The notes under the pieces are model-generated. The model worked only from the letters and a program-made list of their open reading frames with translations. It had not been told where the DNA came from and did no database searches. Source: Pterois miles (taxonomy: Eukaryota; Chordata; Actinopteri; Perciformes; Scorpaenidae). Taken from it: 64,000 nt of DNA. Position 1 is the first letter of the stretch. Every line of letters begins with the position of its first letter. The stretch lies in assembly GCA_947000775.1 (NCBI GenBank), contig CAMQGK010000326.1, positions 186,001 through 250,000 on the forward strand. Direction: 5' to 3'. Of this stretch, positions 53,631 to 62,169 are shown in pieces. The position numbers and the translations under genes are program-made.

Positions 53631-54720
53631 GGTTTGACATTTTTCGAACCTGGGCGGTTTGACAAAGTGAAGTGAAAGCGATTGAAGAATAGCGCCCACC
53701 TGGCTTGACGGGAGTTCAGACGTTTAGCCGTTCGGATGTATTCTAAATTTTTGTGGTCTGTCCAGACCACGAACGGCTGGTCTGCTCCCTCAATCCAGTG
53801 GTGCCCTTCTTGCAGAGCCGCTTTAACGGCCAATAATTCGCGGTTTCCAGTATCGTAGTTTCTCTCGGCTGGAGAGAGCTTCCTAGAGAAGAAGGCACAG
53901 GGGTGTAGCTTGTTATCGCTAGGAGATCGCTGGGACAGTATAGCTCCAATGCCAGTATCGGAGGCGTCCACCTCCACCACGAACTGTCGCTGCTGCTCGG
54001 GAAGAGTCAGAATGGGTGCTGTGGAAAAACATTCTTTCAGTTTATTAAATGCCTTTTCTGCTTGGGGTGACCACTCGAACTTATTCTGCGGAGAAGTGAG
54101 AGCATGCAGTGGCGGCGCAATAGAGCTAAAGTTTCTTATGGACCTCCTGTAAAAATTTGCAAACCCCAGGAACTGCTGGACTAACCTGCGGTTAGTGGGG
54201 GTCGGCCAATTGGCGACTGCACTGATCTTTTCCGGGTCCATCTGAATGTTGTCAGGAGTGACAACGAACCCGAGAAAAGAGATTTTTGTGGCGTGAAACT
54301 CACACTTCTCCGCTTTGATGTAAAGTTCGACGAACATGCCTCTCGTGAGTCTGCAGATCTGGGGAAAAAATCAATATGTCATCCAGGTAAACAAAAACAT
54401 ATTGATTTAACATGTCTCTTAATACATCATTGACCAAACATTGGAAGACTGCAGGGGCATTAGAAAGTCCAAATGGCATGACTGGGCACTCATAGTGTCC
54501 ACTGGGGGTGTTGAAGGCGGTCTTCCATTCATCCCCCTCCCTTATTCTCACAAGGTGGTAGGCGTTACGAAGATCTAGTTTTGTGAATACCTTAGCACCC
54601 TTAAGTAGTTCAAATGCCGAGGAGATGAGAGGGAGGGGGTACCTGTTCTTAATGGTAATTCCGTTAAGGCCACGATAGTCGATGCAGGGCCGAAGTGTTT
54701 TGTCCTTCTTTTCTACAAAC
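53631..54720 (-). pseudogene. Ty3/Gypsy pol remnant (reverse transcriptase and RNase H)
   Basis: Degenerate LTR-retrotransposon polymerase on the minus strand. The N-terminal part (about 54,300-54,715) shows reverse transcriptase motifs in order: RPCIDYRGLN, TKLDLRNAYHLVRI, MPFGLSNAPAVFQ and the catalytic YLDD box in VYLDDILIFS. The second part (53,631-54,337) shows KAEKCEFH, FLGFVVTP, FLGFANFYRR, then RNase H with VDASDTGIGAIL, a conserved Glu in NRELLAVK and an Asp in VVWTDHKNLEYI. The two parts are in different frames with a few family residues missing between them near 54,330, so this copy is inactive. Gag, protease, integrase and confirmed LTRs are absent. At the 3' side it is cut after SNRPGSKNVKP and joins the satellite; at the 5' side it passes into a 26-bp minisatellite. 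Confidence 0.93.
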
Positions 54721-54907
54721 ATCCCTGAACACATCCCTATACCAACATCCCTGAACACTTCCCTATACAAACATCCCTGAACACTTCCGTATACAAACAT
54801 CCCTGAACACTTCCGTATACAAACATCCCTGAACTCATCCATGAACACTTCCCTATACAAACATCCCTGAACACTTCCGTATACAAACATCCCTGAACAC
54901 TTCCCTG
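54721..54907. repeat. 26-bp minisatellite, about 7 units
   Basis: Unit ATCCCTGAACACTTCC(C/G)T followed by ATACAAAC. Unit starts are at 54,721, 54,747, 54,773, 54,799, 54,825, 54,863 and 54,889. The fifth unit carries 12 extra bases and the last is partial. The array begins exactly where the Gypsy reading ends, and the last Gypsy bases (TCTACAAAC) resemble the end of the unit, so it may have grown from element sequence. Confidence 0.95.
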
Positions 54908-55423
54908 TTTATTTTGAAGCCACACTGCACTATGACAGTTTATTTTGAAGCCACACTGTACTATGACGGTTTATTTTGACGACATAATGTACTATGACAG
55001 TTTATTTTGACGACATAATGTACTATGACAGTTTATTTTGACGACATAATGTACTATGACGGTTTATTTTGACAACATAATGTACTATGATGGTTTATTT
55101 TGATGCCACACTGTACTATGACGGTTTATTTTGACGACATAATGTACTATGACGGTTTATTTTGACGACATAATGTACTATGACGGTTTATTTTGAAGCC
55201 ACACTGTACTATGACGTTTTTTTTTTGACGACATAATGTACTATGACGGTTTATTTTGACGACATAATGTACTATGACGGTTTATTTTGAAGCCACACTG
55301 TACTATGACGGTTTATTTTGAAGCCACACTGTACTATGACGGTTTTTTTTGACGACATAATGTACTATGACGGTTTATTTTGACGACATAATGTACTATG
55401 ACGGTTTATTTTGACGACATAAT
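54908..55423. repeat. 31-bp minisatellite, about 16.6 units
   Basis: Unit TTTATTTTGACGACATAATG followed by TACTATGACGG. Two unit types are mixed: one with GACGACATAATG and one with GAAGCCACACTG. They occur in short runs (for example two GAAGCC, three GACGAC) rather than strict alternation. Sporadic changes include CAG for CGG and a TTTTTTTT stretch. It abuts the 26-bp minisatellite on the left. Confidence 0.95.
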
Positions 55424-56220
55424 TGTTGGAATAATTATTCTTTTATATTGTTTATTCTTCTAAGTTGTCCTTTTCTTCTTCTGTGTGTGCTGACTTGTGC
55501 TTTAGTTGTCATTGAGTGACTGTGACCTTCTACAGATTAGAATAGGTCCATCAAGTCCTGATATATGCAGCTATGCAGTAAACATGCCAATGACGCACTA
55601 ATGATGACATTCTTCTCATTCTCAGACTGTGCCTGATATAAGATTGTGTGACTATGCAAGTATTACTGACTGCCCAACCTAAATAAAAGGCCGGGGGAGA
55701 CCAGGACTCTGTGGAGAAGGATTCTGTAGCAGCGGTGTTACAGTGGTGTCCTGTCTCCCCTTGCAGGTAAAAAGATCTGAGTTTGTGTCTGCCTCTCATT
55801 TCTTCCTGTGTTCCAGGTTTGAACCTAACAGTTTGTTTAGTGGCTCAGATTGTCGATTGTTTAATTGTTATAGTTTCAAATTATATTGCTGGTTCAACCC
55901 GGAAGTGTGTCCAGGGACAGAGTTTAGTTACTGATTGGTGACTGGCTACATACATGTACATTTGTTATAGACTCCCTGTTAGACACATTAGGGGTGCTGT
56001 GCTGTTTCTCTTGTTTGGGACACCTTAACTCTTAGTGAGTCCTTTTAATGTTATATTGTGTTCTTTGTTATTTAACAGCACTTTAACAGCACTTAGTGAG
56101 TCCTTTTAATGTTATATTGTGTTCTTTGTTATTTAACAGCACTCTCCCTTGGTTGTTTAACTATTCTATGTTAACCATTATATTCAAAATATTTCTGTTA
56201 CTAATAAAACTTACCTAACA
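55424..56220 (+). mobile_element. Possible LTR (solo LTR or LTR fragment)
   Basis: A 797-bp stretch starting TGTTGGAATAATT and ending ACTTACCTAACA, so it has TG...CA ends with a short imperfect inverted repeat. Inside is a TATA-like AAATAAAAGG at 55,681-55,690, followed by a GC-rich start-like region, and AATAAA signals at 55,682 and near 56,203. A shorter alternative ends at 55,830 (GAACCTAACA). No target duplication is visible and the primer-binding site is unclear. A splice-donor-like CAG|GTAAAAAG lies near 55,766. No protein reading of note occurs in it. It could equally be an unrelated promoter and first exon. Confidence 0.35.
56031..56143. repeat. 61-bp tandem duplication
   Basis: CTTAGTGAGTCCTTTTAATG and the bases after it, through TTTAACAGCA, occur twice with a period of 61 (starts at 56,031 and 56,092). 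The first 52 bases match in both copies; the second copy then diverges at CTCTCCC. Confidence 0.93.
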
Positions 56221-56582
56221 TTTACATCTGGGTTTATTGTGTTGCTTCCCTTTTAAAACGAGCTTAAATGCCAGTAGCGCATCCACCGGAGCTCGATGGA
56301 TAAGGAGCTGTAGCGGTGTCTACTCATCTCCACAGTTAGGACCAAATGAGCCCAGATCCAAGTGGCATATGTTAGAATTTACCTGCCATCACACCTGAAG
56401 AAACAAATTCAGACTTTCACAAACTGTGCTTTGGTTCACTTCGTGTGTAAACTTTTAAAATGTCTGATATTTTTATTACTTGAAGGCGTGCATGTCTGGA
56501 AGTGTCCGTTTGTTGCTTGTGAGCATGAGAGGTGATCATTATTGATCAGGCTTTGACCCTGAGAGCCTGATAACAAGGAAGT

Positions 56583-56583
<1 letters not shown>
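56221..56583. other. Non-coding stretch, nothing recognised
   Basis: No ORF with family resemblance, no RNA gene and no clear repeat recognised. Runs from the end of the LTR-like segment to the CA microsatellite. Confidence 0.5.

Positions 56584-56618
<35 letters not shown>
56584..56618. repeat. (CA)n dinucleotide microsatellite
   Basis: Pure CA/AC run of about 17 repeats. Cys/Val-rich frames across it are a by-product. Confidence 0.97.
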
Positions 56619-56623
<5 letters not shown>

Positions 56624-57080
56624 GTCAAACTAATCCTAAACTCTACTCTACTCTATGACTTCTATGAAACACTCCCAAATCATTTTAGTTCTAAATGTTT
56701 ACTGAATTTGTTTGGCGCCATTAGTCCTCACTGAAAACATGGTTAATGCCAGACAGGCTGGACATGGCACAATGGCGCCATCTGGGGGAAAACTAAGAAA
56801 ACTGCAAATTTAAATGGTTTTGACCATCTTGGCATGAAAAAATGTTTAAAAAATCAAAAATCAATCTGTAAAGGCTGGGTATTCAAAAAATGTGATTTGA
56901 ATGGGAGTCAATGGGATTTTTTTTATACATAAGGGGGAAGGATTTCTCTAAAAAGGTTCATGAGTGTTTTAAAGAAGAAAAACAGTCTGAAATTTCAAAA
57001 TTCACCACAAAATGCTCCGCCTGACCAAAATTCATACCACACGCATCAACACAGACAAATGTCTCCACAAAGAAAAAGTC
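56619..57080. other. Non-coding stretch, possibly an old interspersed repeat
   Basis: A-rich sequence with GGCGCCATCTGGGGGAAAAC near 56,773 and AATGGGAGTCAATGGGATTT near 56,899, phrases that recur in teleost interspersed repeats as I remember them. No coding frame or terminal repeats were recognised, so no element is named. Confidence 0.3.
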
Positions 57081-57086
57081 CAGATG

Positions 57087-57193
57087 TATAAAAAGTAGCT
57101 GGAGGTGGAGAAAGGTTCAAAGACTCAGACTCCTTTTCTGGTGACTTCCTGGACAAAAGTCTCATTCAGTTCACATGTCCTGAAATAATACAG
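57087..57193 (+). promoter_or_regulatory. TATA box and candidate non-coding first exon
   Basis: TATAAAAAG at 57,087-57,095 would place a start near 57,115-57,120. The following sequence ends at ATAATACAG|GTAAGA, a strong donor match with exon end at 57,193. The only ATG seen in this exon (CACATGTCCTGA) stops after two codons, so it would be untranslated. It would join an acceptor at 57,593 across a 400-bp intron. This is inferred from signals only. Confidence 0.35.
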
Positions 57194-57239
57194 GTAAGAA
57201 CTGAAGTAGTGCCATATTATGTCAGAATAATACTGTGAC

Positions 57240-57510
57240 ACCTGCTTAGTGGTTAAAGTATTCAGATGTTTTACTTCACAATTAAGCAGTAGTACCACTC
57301 TGTGTAGTGGGTTATAGTGGTACTATCATAGGCCTACTGATATTAATGAAAAAGAGCTCACTCCATGTAGCCTATATATTCAAAACCTTCCTAAAGTAGG
57401 CTAAAAGGACAGTATTATCAGCAGTATATATATTCAAAGTACTGAAAGTAGGCCATAAAATGTTCCCTGTCAGTGTTTTGATGTTTTTCATTGCATAATA
57501 CAGTTTATTA
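57240..57510. repeat. Diverged teleost interspersed repeat
   Basis: The series TTAAAGTATTCAGATGTTTT, AGTAGTACCAC, ATTCAAAACCTTCCTAAAG, ACAGTATTATCAGCAG and AAAATGTTCCCTGTCAGTG follows the order of a very common fish non-coding repeat rich in AAGTAAAAGTA, here decayed. This is recognised from memory. It falls inside the proposed intron 57,194-57,593 and is unrelated to the satellite despite sharing AAGTA. Confidence 0.5.
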
Positions 57511-57593
57511 TTGCAGATGTTGAAGTTGTACTGGGTAGTTTAATGATGATGTGTGAACTGGTTTTCTCACTTTCTATCTTTATTGATCTTTAG

Positions 57594-57920
57594 AGAGAAC
57601 TGCAGGAAGTTGTTCACCTCTGGATCGCTCACAGAATTGGCCCAAGCAGAAATGCTGTGTCTCCAGGTGGGCGCCCAGTGATGATGTCCACCCTACCCCA
57701 ACTTTCTGGTGCCAGAGAGAACCTGAAAGAGGGATCCCAACAAAAGATAGAAGCCTGCAGAGAGGAAGGCCTTCAGAGAGGACCGTATCCCTGTGATGAT
57801 ACACTGTTTGACATCTGCTGCCTTGCCATGGCAGAAAACAGTCTTCATCCACCCACCTCTCCAGAGGAAGCCATTGAGCTTTACATGTTCTTACGTGCTC
57901 ACATACGGGCTGAAATTTAA
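57594..57920 (+). CDS. Candidate terminal exon resembling the C-terminus of fish integrase-core proteins
   Basis: A pyrimidine-rich tract and TTGATCTTTAG at 57,583-57,593 make a good acceptor. The exon then reads open from its first base (phase 0) for 108 codons to TAA at 57,918-57,920. The reading includes RELQEVVHLWIAHRIGPSRN near the start, a GGRP turn, PQLSGARENL, EACREEGLQRGPYPCDDTLF, and an end of the type SPEEAIELYMFLRAHI. That layout resembles the C-terminal tail of uncharacterised teleost proteins carrying an integrase core (rve) domain, recalled without a search. The catalytic core itself is not in this window, and upstream there is only a short possible non-coding exon, so this is probably a fragment or a relic. 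The first ATG in frame is at about 57,681. Chance retention of an open frame is a real alternative. Confidence 0.42.
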   Translation, partial: RELQEVVHLWIAHRIGPSRNAVSPGGRPVMMSTLPQLSGARENLKEGSQQKIEACREEGLQRGPYPCDDTLFDICCLAMAENSLHPPTSPEEAIELYMFLRAHIRAEI

Positions 57921-58020
57921 TGATCACAACCTGCTCTACTGGATCAAATGATGGGATGTGAGCCTACACATGAGGGTAGAAAATCTTATGGACCATGAAT
58001 TTCACTGTAAAGGTTATTGT

Positions 58021-58324
58021 GTTTAAGATAAGATAAAATAAGATGAACCTTTATTAATCCCTGTAGAGAAATTCAGTTTTTACACTCTTGTTAATTTCAC
58101 ACAGTACACATACCTGCATTAATGGAGAGACGTCAGAGTGAGGGGGCTGCTCCTGACAAGCACCCCGAGCAGTTGGGGGTTTGGTGCCTTGCTCAGGGGC
58201 ACCTCGGCAGTGCCCAAGAGGTAAACTGGCATCTCTCCAGCAACCAGCTGCTCTTGGTCCATGTTGGGACTTGAACCTCCGATTCCTACACCAAGTCCCT
58301 ACAGACTGAGCTACTGCCGCCCCC
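58021..58324 (-). mobile_element. tRNA-derived SINE, same family, minus strand
   Basis: Reverse-complement copy of the SINE found in the satellite. The head at the right end reads GGGGGCGGCAGTAGCTCAGT on the minus strand, with B box GGTTCAAGTCC; the body shares CTGCTCGGGG and CAGGAGCAGCCCCCTCACTC; the tail shows ATTAATAAAGG followed by ATCTT repeats. Possible decayed target duplications are AAAGGTTATTGT (58,009-58,020) and AAAGTAGTTGT (58,325-58,335); these match only loosely. The second overlaps the 3' end of the neighbouring tRNA-Leu. Confidence 0.92.
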
Positions 58325-58332
58325 AAAGTAGT

Positions 58333-58416
58333 TGTCAGAAGTGGGATTCGAACCCACGCCTCCATCTGGAGGCCAGAGCTTGAGTCTGGCGCTTTAGACC
58401 ACCCGGCCGTCCTGAC
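58333..58416 (-). tRNA. tRNA-Leu (CAA), gene or recent pseudogene
   Basis: The minus strand folds as a long-variable-arm tRNA of 84 nt including discriminator A. The acceptor stem pairs GTCAGGA with TTCTGAC (one G-U). The anticodon stem is CCAGA/TCTGG with loop CTCAAGC, giving anticodon CAA at 58,380-58,382. A class II variable arm (CTCCAGATGGAGG) and a perfect T arm GTGGGTTCGAATCCCAC follow. The B box GGTTCGAATCC is intact; the A box region starts CGGCC instead of TGGCC and contains GGGTGG in place of GAGTGG, which may weaken transcription. No intron is present, although CAA-Leu genes often carry one. Only TTT occurs before the adjoining SINE, so no four-T terminator is seen. It may be active or a tRNA-derived relic. 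Confidence 0.65.
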
Positions 58417-59444
58417 AAGTACGAGGTCCCACCGTTTAAAGAGTAAATAACTGAACTCTTTACTGATGGACATCTCCTGTTTGTGCTCTGTATCCTCTTT
58501 CTATTCATTATGGATAAATTACACATCAAAATAAGTGCTGGCCGTCCAATAGCTGCATATGAAATATTGCATCATATTACATCTTGTGATAAAATGGAAA
58601 ATCTTGGGCGCATCGTAAAAAGACCAGCCTACAAAAAGCACAGTCATTATCAGTTATAAATCAAACAGGTTATTTTATTTTGTCCTTAATGGTGCGTATG
58701 CTGAATTTCAAATGTAGCTCTTACAGACATAATACCTGTTAATACTGAGCAGTGAAACCTTTTTTTCTCTTTTGATATTTAGTTATTGTTTATTGGAGCA
58801 TTTAGGAAATATACCTCACTGTTTTTACTCTCATGAAATTACTGTATGTCGTTTGCAGCCAAACAATTACATGTAACAAAATCTGGTGAATATGTGTGAA
58901 TCTAAAATGAGTTGGTGATTATCATGTTATCTCATATAACACACAGAAACAGATCAGATCAACTATTCTTATATATTTGAATGAAACGCCATCCTATAGA
59001 TTTATGTTGAAATGCAGCTGTCAATAAACTTTCAGCAAATGAAGCATATGATTATCTTTTATTAGGACATGCATCTTTCCTTGAGTTTACACACATTTGA
59101 TAACTTGAACATTTCACAATAGAAGCAGCTCATAACAAAAGGAAGACGTCCAGTTTTATGATTGTGGGTGGAAACATATCATGTCTGGCAGAGCAGGACT
59201 CCTGAACTACATGACTCAACAGCAAAGACACAATCTGTCTGAAGACAGTGTTACGAAACAAGACAGCAACCTATGATTGTAGTTGTAAAAAAACAAACAG
59301 CTCAAAGTAGCTTTTAACGTAATGAGCAGATTCACAAACACTGTGAGTAGTAACACCTGACATGAGGTAGAGATTCAGATTCTAGTCTGATTTAACAGTG
59401 AAAATATAACCAAAGTATTTTAATGTCCAAACACTCTCATCCTG
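58417..59444. other. AT-rich intergenic DNA, nothing recognised
   Basis: About 1 kb of AT-rich sequence with no coding frame that resembles a family, no tRNA-like fold and no tandem repeat. It may include 3' flank of the HECT-like relic, which lies on the minus strand to the right. Confidence 0.5.
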
Positions 59445-59730
59445 GACTGATAACAAAAGTGTCTTAAATCACAGTAAATTGTTAACTATTTCTTTGTATG
59501 ATAGAAAGAAAATATCCAAAATAAAAAATGAATGTGTGCTTATAACACCTCCCCTGAGCTGGTTACATATTCTCCTGACACGCTCTGATAACACAAAGTG
59601 TCTTAAACTAAAGGAAGTTATTGTTTCTTGATATAATAAAACCAAAACCTTGAAATGTAAAACCTGATTTTGCACTAATCACACAGCACCTGAGCTGATC
59701 CCATTTTCTCCTCACACGCTCTATCCCACA
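59445..59730. repeat. Diverged tandem duplication, period about 137 bp
   Basis: Two related units. The first has TGATAACAAAAGTGTCTTAA and later CCTGAGCTGGTTACATATTC with CTGACACGCTCT. The second has TGATAACACAAAGTGTCTTA and later CCTGAGCTGATCCCATTTTC with CTCACACGCTCT. Identity is partial with several small indels. Confidence 0.72.
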
Positions 59731-59797
59731 TTCACACAGTCTAAACCTCCATCACTGGCACTGATGGGGAAGAGAAAAAGGTGGATGTGTTAATAAG

Positions 59798-60227
59798 TCA
59801 CTGAGCAACGCTAAGTGTTGCTGGACAGTAGAGGCAGTCAGTCTGGGCAACTGGCCGTCGCGCTCGCCCTTCCAGAGAGGTGAATGAGACTTGAATTTCT
59901 TTCACACAGATGACATCAGACCCAGTCAGAAACCTCATCAGCTTCCAGAGACCGATTTCATCCAATCCCCTGATGTACTGATGTAAAAAATGCAAACTGT
60001 GCTCCTCTGCTGAATTAGCTGGAGTAGCTGTTATCATCTTAATCACCTTCCGTGTCGTTGCTTTCCTGAGTTTTGGTCCTGCAGCCTCTGCAGTATTATC
60101 CACTGCATATTTTGGGTGCTGGATGATTTGCACAGCTCTCAAGTTATCTTGTGTTGGGACTGTTCTTACTCCCATGTGATCCATAAGATCAAGAAGCTCT
60201 TCCTCGTCATCGCCGACAACAGCCTCC
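59798..60227 (-). pseudogene. G2E3-like relic, C-terminal HECT block
   Basis: After the acceptor-like TGCTTTGTAG, the frame reads EAVVGDDEEELLDLMDHMGV, then IIQHPKYAVDNTAEAAGPK, TTRKVIKMITATP, SLHFLHQYIRGLDEIGLWKL, MRFLTGSDVICV and LEGRARRPVAQT, closing with TGA at 59,798-59,800. Order and spacing match the end of G2E3-like HECT domains. The expected His-Thr-Cys region after RRPVA is replaced by QTDCLYCPATLSVAQ, so the normal catalytic site and final C-terminal segment are absent or out of frame. Confidence 0.78.
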
Positions 60228-60339
60228 TACAAAGCAGTGGACAAGAGATCAGACTGACTAAGATACAACATTAGGGAGTCAAACAGTAAGTCTAATAAAG
60301 TCTAATCAGACCAATCAGAGCGGTCACCAGATCTGACTG

Positions 60340-61078
60340 CTGCTGTGAAGGCTTGTGCCGGCCCAGATGGAAAATACCCATGGTCCTTCAGTCCCTCGGC
60401 CAATATCCTGCCAACAGATCTCCTCTTTCCTCCTCTTGCCATTTTGGGGATAGTGATGGCACCCTCACATCTGCACCCTCAGCTGCACAGTCTATGAATT
60501 GAGTCCAGAAGGCAGCATATACATCCCTGGACACACCATCAGCATCTGCCCCCAGTTCATCAATGAAGCTGTATTTCACAGAGCAGCTCATCATTGCTTC
60601 ATCCTTGAACTGAGCAGTCAGTTCATCTAAGAGAGTCACTCTGTGAAGTTGCAAACGTTCACTGGCAGGACTTGGTGGTCTAGCAGAAGCTGTCTCAGCA
60701 TCAATAGGAGTTGAGGTGTTTATTTGTTCCTCTTCTATTGGGAGGATTGGCTCATGTATGAGTGTATCGTCAAGATCACCTGAAAATGGCCCACCTGTCA
60801 AAGGACGAAAAATGACCTCTGATGAATTCCACAGAGATGTGAGATCAATAATCTGAACAGCTGCAGTCGAGACAACAGCTGACATTGTGGCAGTGTTTTG
60901 CTCATCATCTTCAACTCTGTGGATTTGATTTTCACTGTTGTGTCTTTTCATTATCAGCTGCTCCACCTCTTCCTTTGTGTGTTGATCTTGTTGATTCTGC
61001 TGTGTTTTCATGTTGCTCATCTGTCTGTATATCAGCTCCTTCCTCTGGGTCGTCTTCACTGCTCAGAGTCTTTGTGAA
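60340..61078 (-). pseudogene. G2E3-like relic, linker and start of HECT
   Basis: The main frame is open from 61,059 to 60,388. The acidic/Gln-rich linker has VVSTAAVQIIDLTSLW and SEVIFRPLTGGPFSGDLDD. The HECT start has VTLLDELTAQFKDEAMM, YSFIDELGADADGVSRDVYA, then AAEGADVRVPSLSPKWQEEE. After an EEE/AGAGGAGG tract the frame slips; in the alternative frame GRILAEGLKDHGYFP and AQAFTAA continue the domain to about 60,340 before similarity is lost. The slip in a purine-rich tract is typical of a small indel. Confidence 0.78.
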
Positions 61079-61637
61079 CTAATAAAATCTTAACAACCTC
61101 AATTTGTGTGTCTGGTAGTTTTCTCCCACACTAACATCCTCATCAACTTGTGCTTCCTGGAAGTTAACTATATTGTGACTGAACTCTTCCCACTTTCCCA
61201 TTGTTGACTTTTCATCAGGGAAAAACAGGTTTTTAGCTTGTGACAGAGTTTCAGTTTTAGTGTCATTCTTGTTAATATCAAGACCTCTGGTTCCTCCACC
61301 ATTGTGTTTTCTGACTTGTTTGTTGTCATGTATCCACCCTAATTCGCTTTTTCTGCTTGTCTTCTGGGCTCTCTTATGACTTTTTAGATGCATATTTGTT
61401 GGTTGAACTATATTCTCCTCCTCAAAACCTTGATCGCTGTCTTTGTTGCTCATTGTGGCCATTTTGTTTTTTACTTTTTTAAACAAGGACAGCCTTTTTG
61501 AATCATCTCCAGCTCTCCTCTGTTTTTCCAGACAGAGACGCCTGCTGGCAATCCTGTCACCATCGGCTGGAATGGAGAGTGGATCAGAGTGGATCACAGA
61601 GTGGATCATCTATTTCTCCAACTACTGAGCTGTCAAT
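61079..61637 (-). pseudogene. G2E3-like relic, N-terminal block
   Basis: Open from the ATG whose first base is 61,609 to a TAG at 61,079-61,081 (176 residues). Family-type phrases are KSELGWIHDNKQVRKHNGGG, AKNLFFPDEKSTMGKWEEF and HKLRLLRFY. The stop falls just after LLRFY, where family members continue, and the same frame goes on beyond it with FTKTLSSEDDPEEG and IQTDEQH before closing, so I read the TAG as a premature stop within an exon. The acceptor AG ends at 61,638. Confidence 0.75.
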
Positions 61638-61639
61638 CT

Positions 61640-62130
61640 GCAATAAAAACAAACAGTATACATTAAACATGACACAACTTAAACTGTATTATCTCCAAGA
61701 CCATTTACTTCTGTGCTAAATTCCAGTACAACCAATTATAAATGCCAAGACGCAAGACACAGTTAAAATGTATTTTTGTATCATATGCAGAAAATATTGT
61801 AGTATTTGACTGAAATTATGGAAGTATCTTTGTTGGTTTACATGTTTATGACTCTGCTCTCTGAAATGACCTGTGATTGGTCAAAGCCTCGGTTTTTTAA
61901 AGCCTGACCAGACAGAGCCATGAGGAGGTGCAGAAGTCTGGTTTTCTCTCACAGCACCTGAATTACAACATGCTGAAAGGTTATTATGGGATTTTTGATC
62001 AGTGATGCCAAAAACTTCACTTTAAAGAATTAGATCTGAATCAATTTGTGAGTAAAAGCTTTTATAACTATCAGCAAGTTTAATAAATTAGAGTGAGTCA
62101 CCATCATGCCGCCGTGATCAGATCACTGAC
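61640..62130. other. Intergenic DNA, nothing recognised
   Basis: AT-rich stretch without family-like coding frames or repeats that I can name. Confidence 0.5.
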
Positions 62131-62169
62131 TGGTTCAAGATGTCACAGTGTTGAAATGAAAATGCTGCC

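Larger units (their letters stand above)
59798..61637 (-). pseudogene. G2E3-like HECT-domain ubiquitin ligase relic (minus strand)
   Basis: Three blocks in the correct order on the minus strand match the layout of teleost G2E3-like HECT proteins: an N-terminal region (61,637-61,079), a linker and start of HECT (61,078-60,340), and the HECT C-terminal region (60,227-59,798). HECT ligases accept ubiquitin on a C-lobe cysteine and pass it to substrate. This copy looks dead: an in-frame TAG at 61,079-61,081, a frame change between about 60,930 and 61,060, another near 60,420-60,432, loss of the central HECT segment after about 60,340, and a C-terminus lacking the usual cysteine context. A splice acceptor-like TTTTTATTGCAG precedes the first block and TGCTTTGTAG the last, so it derives from genomic DNA rather than a processed cDNA. 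Confidence 0.8.

Noticed and set aside
54737..54925. Open frame with repeated VQGCLYTEVFRDVCIGKCSG-type peptide
   Set aside because: Direct translation of the 26-bp minisatellite; no family resemblance.
56436..56618. Cys-Val repeat frame
   Set aside because: Translation of the CA microsatellite.
57580..57927. Minus-strand 115-codon frame opposite the candidate exon
   Set aside because: It is antisense to the plus-strand exon, which has a matching acceptor and a better family resemblance.
58054..58473. Minus-strand 139-codon frame
   Set aside because: It runs through the tRNA and the SINE, both non-coding.
60885..61082. Plus-strand Ser/Cys-rich frame
   Set aside because: Antisense to the HECT-like relic; no splice or promoter support.
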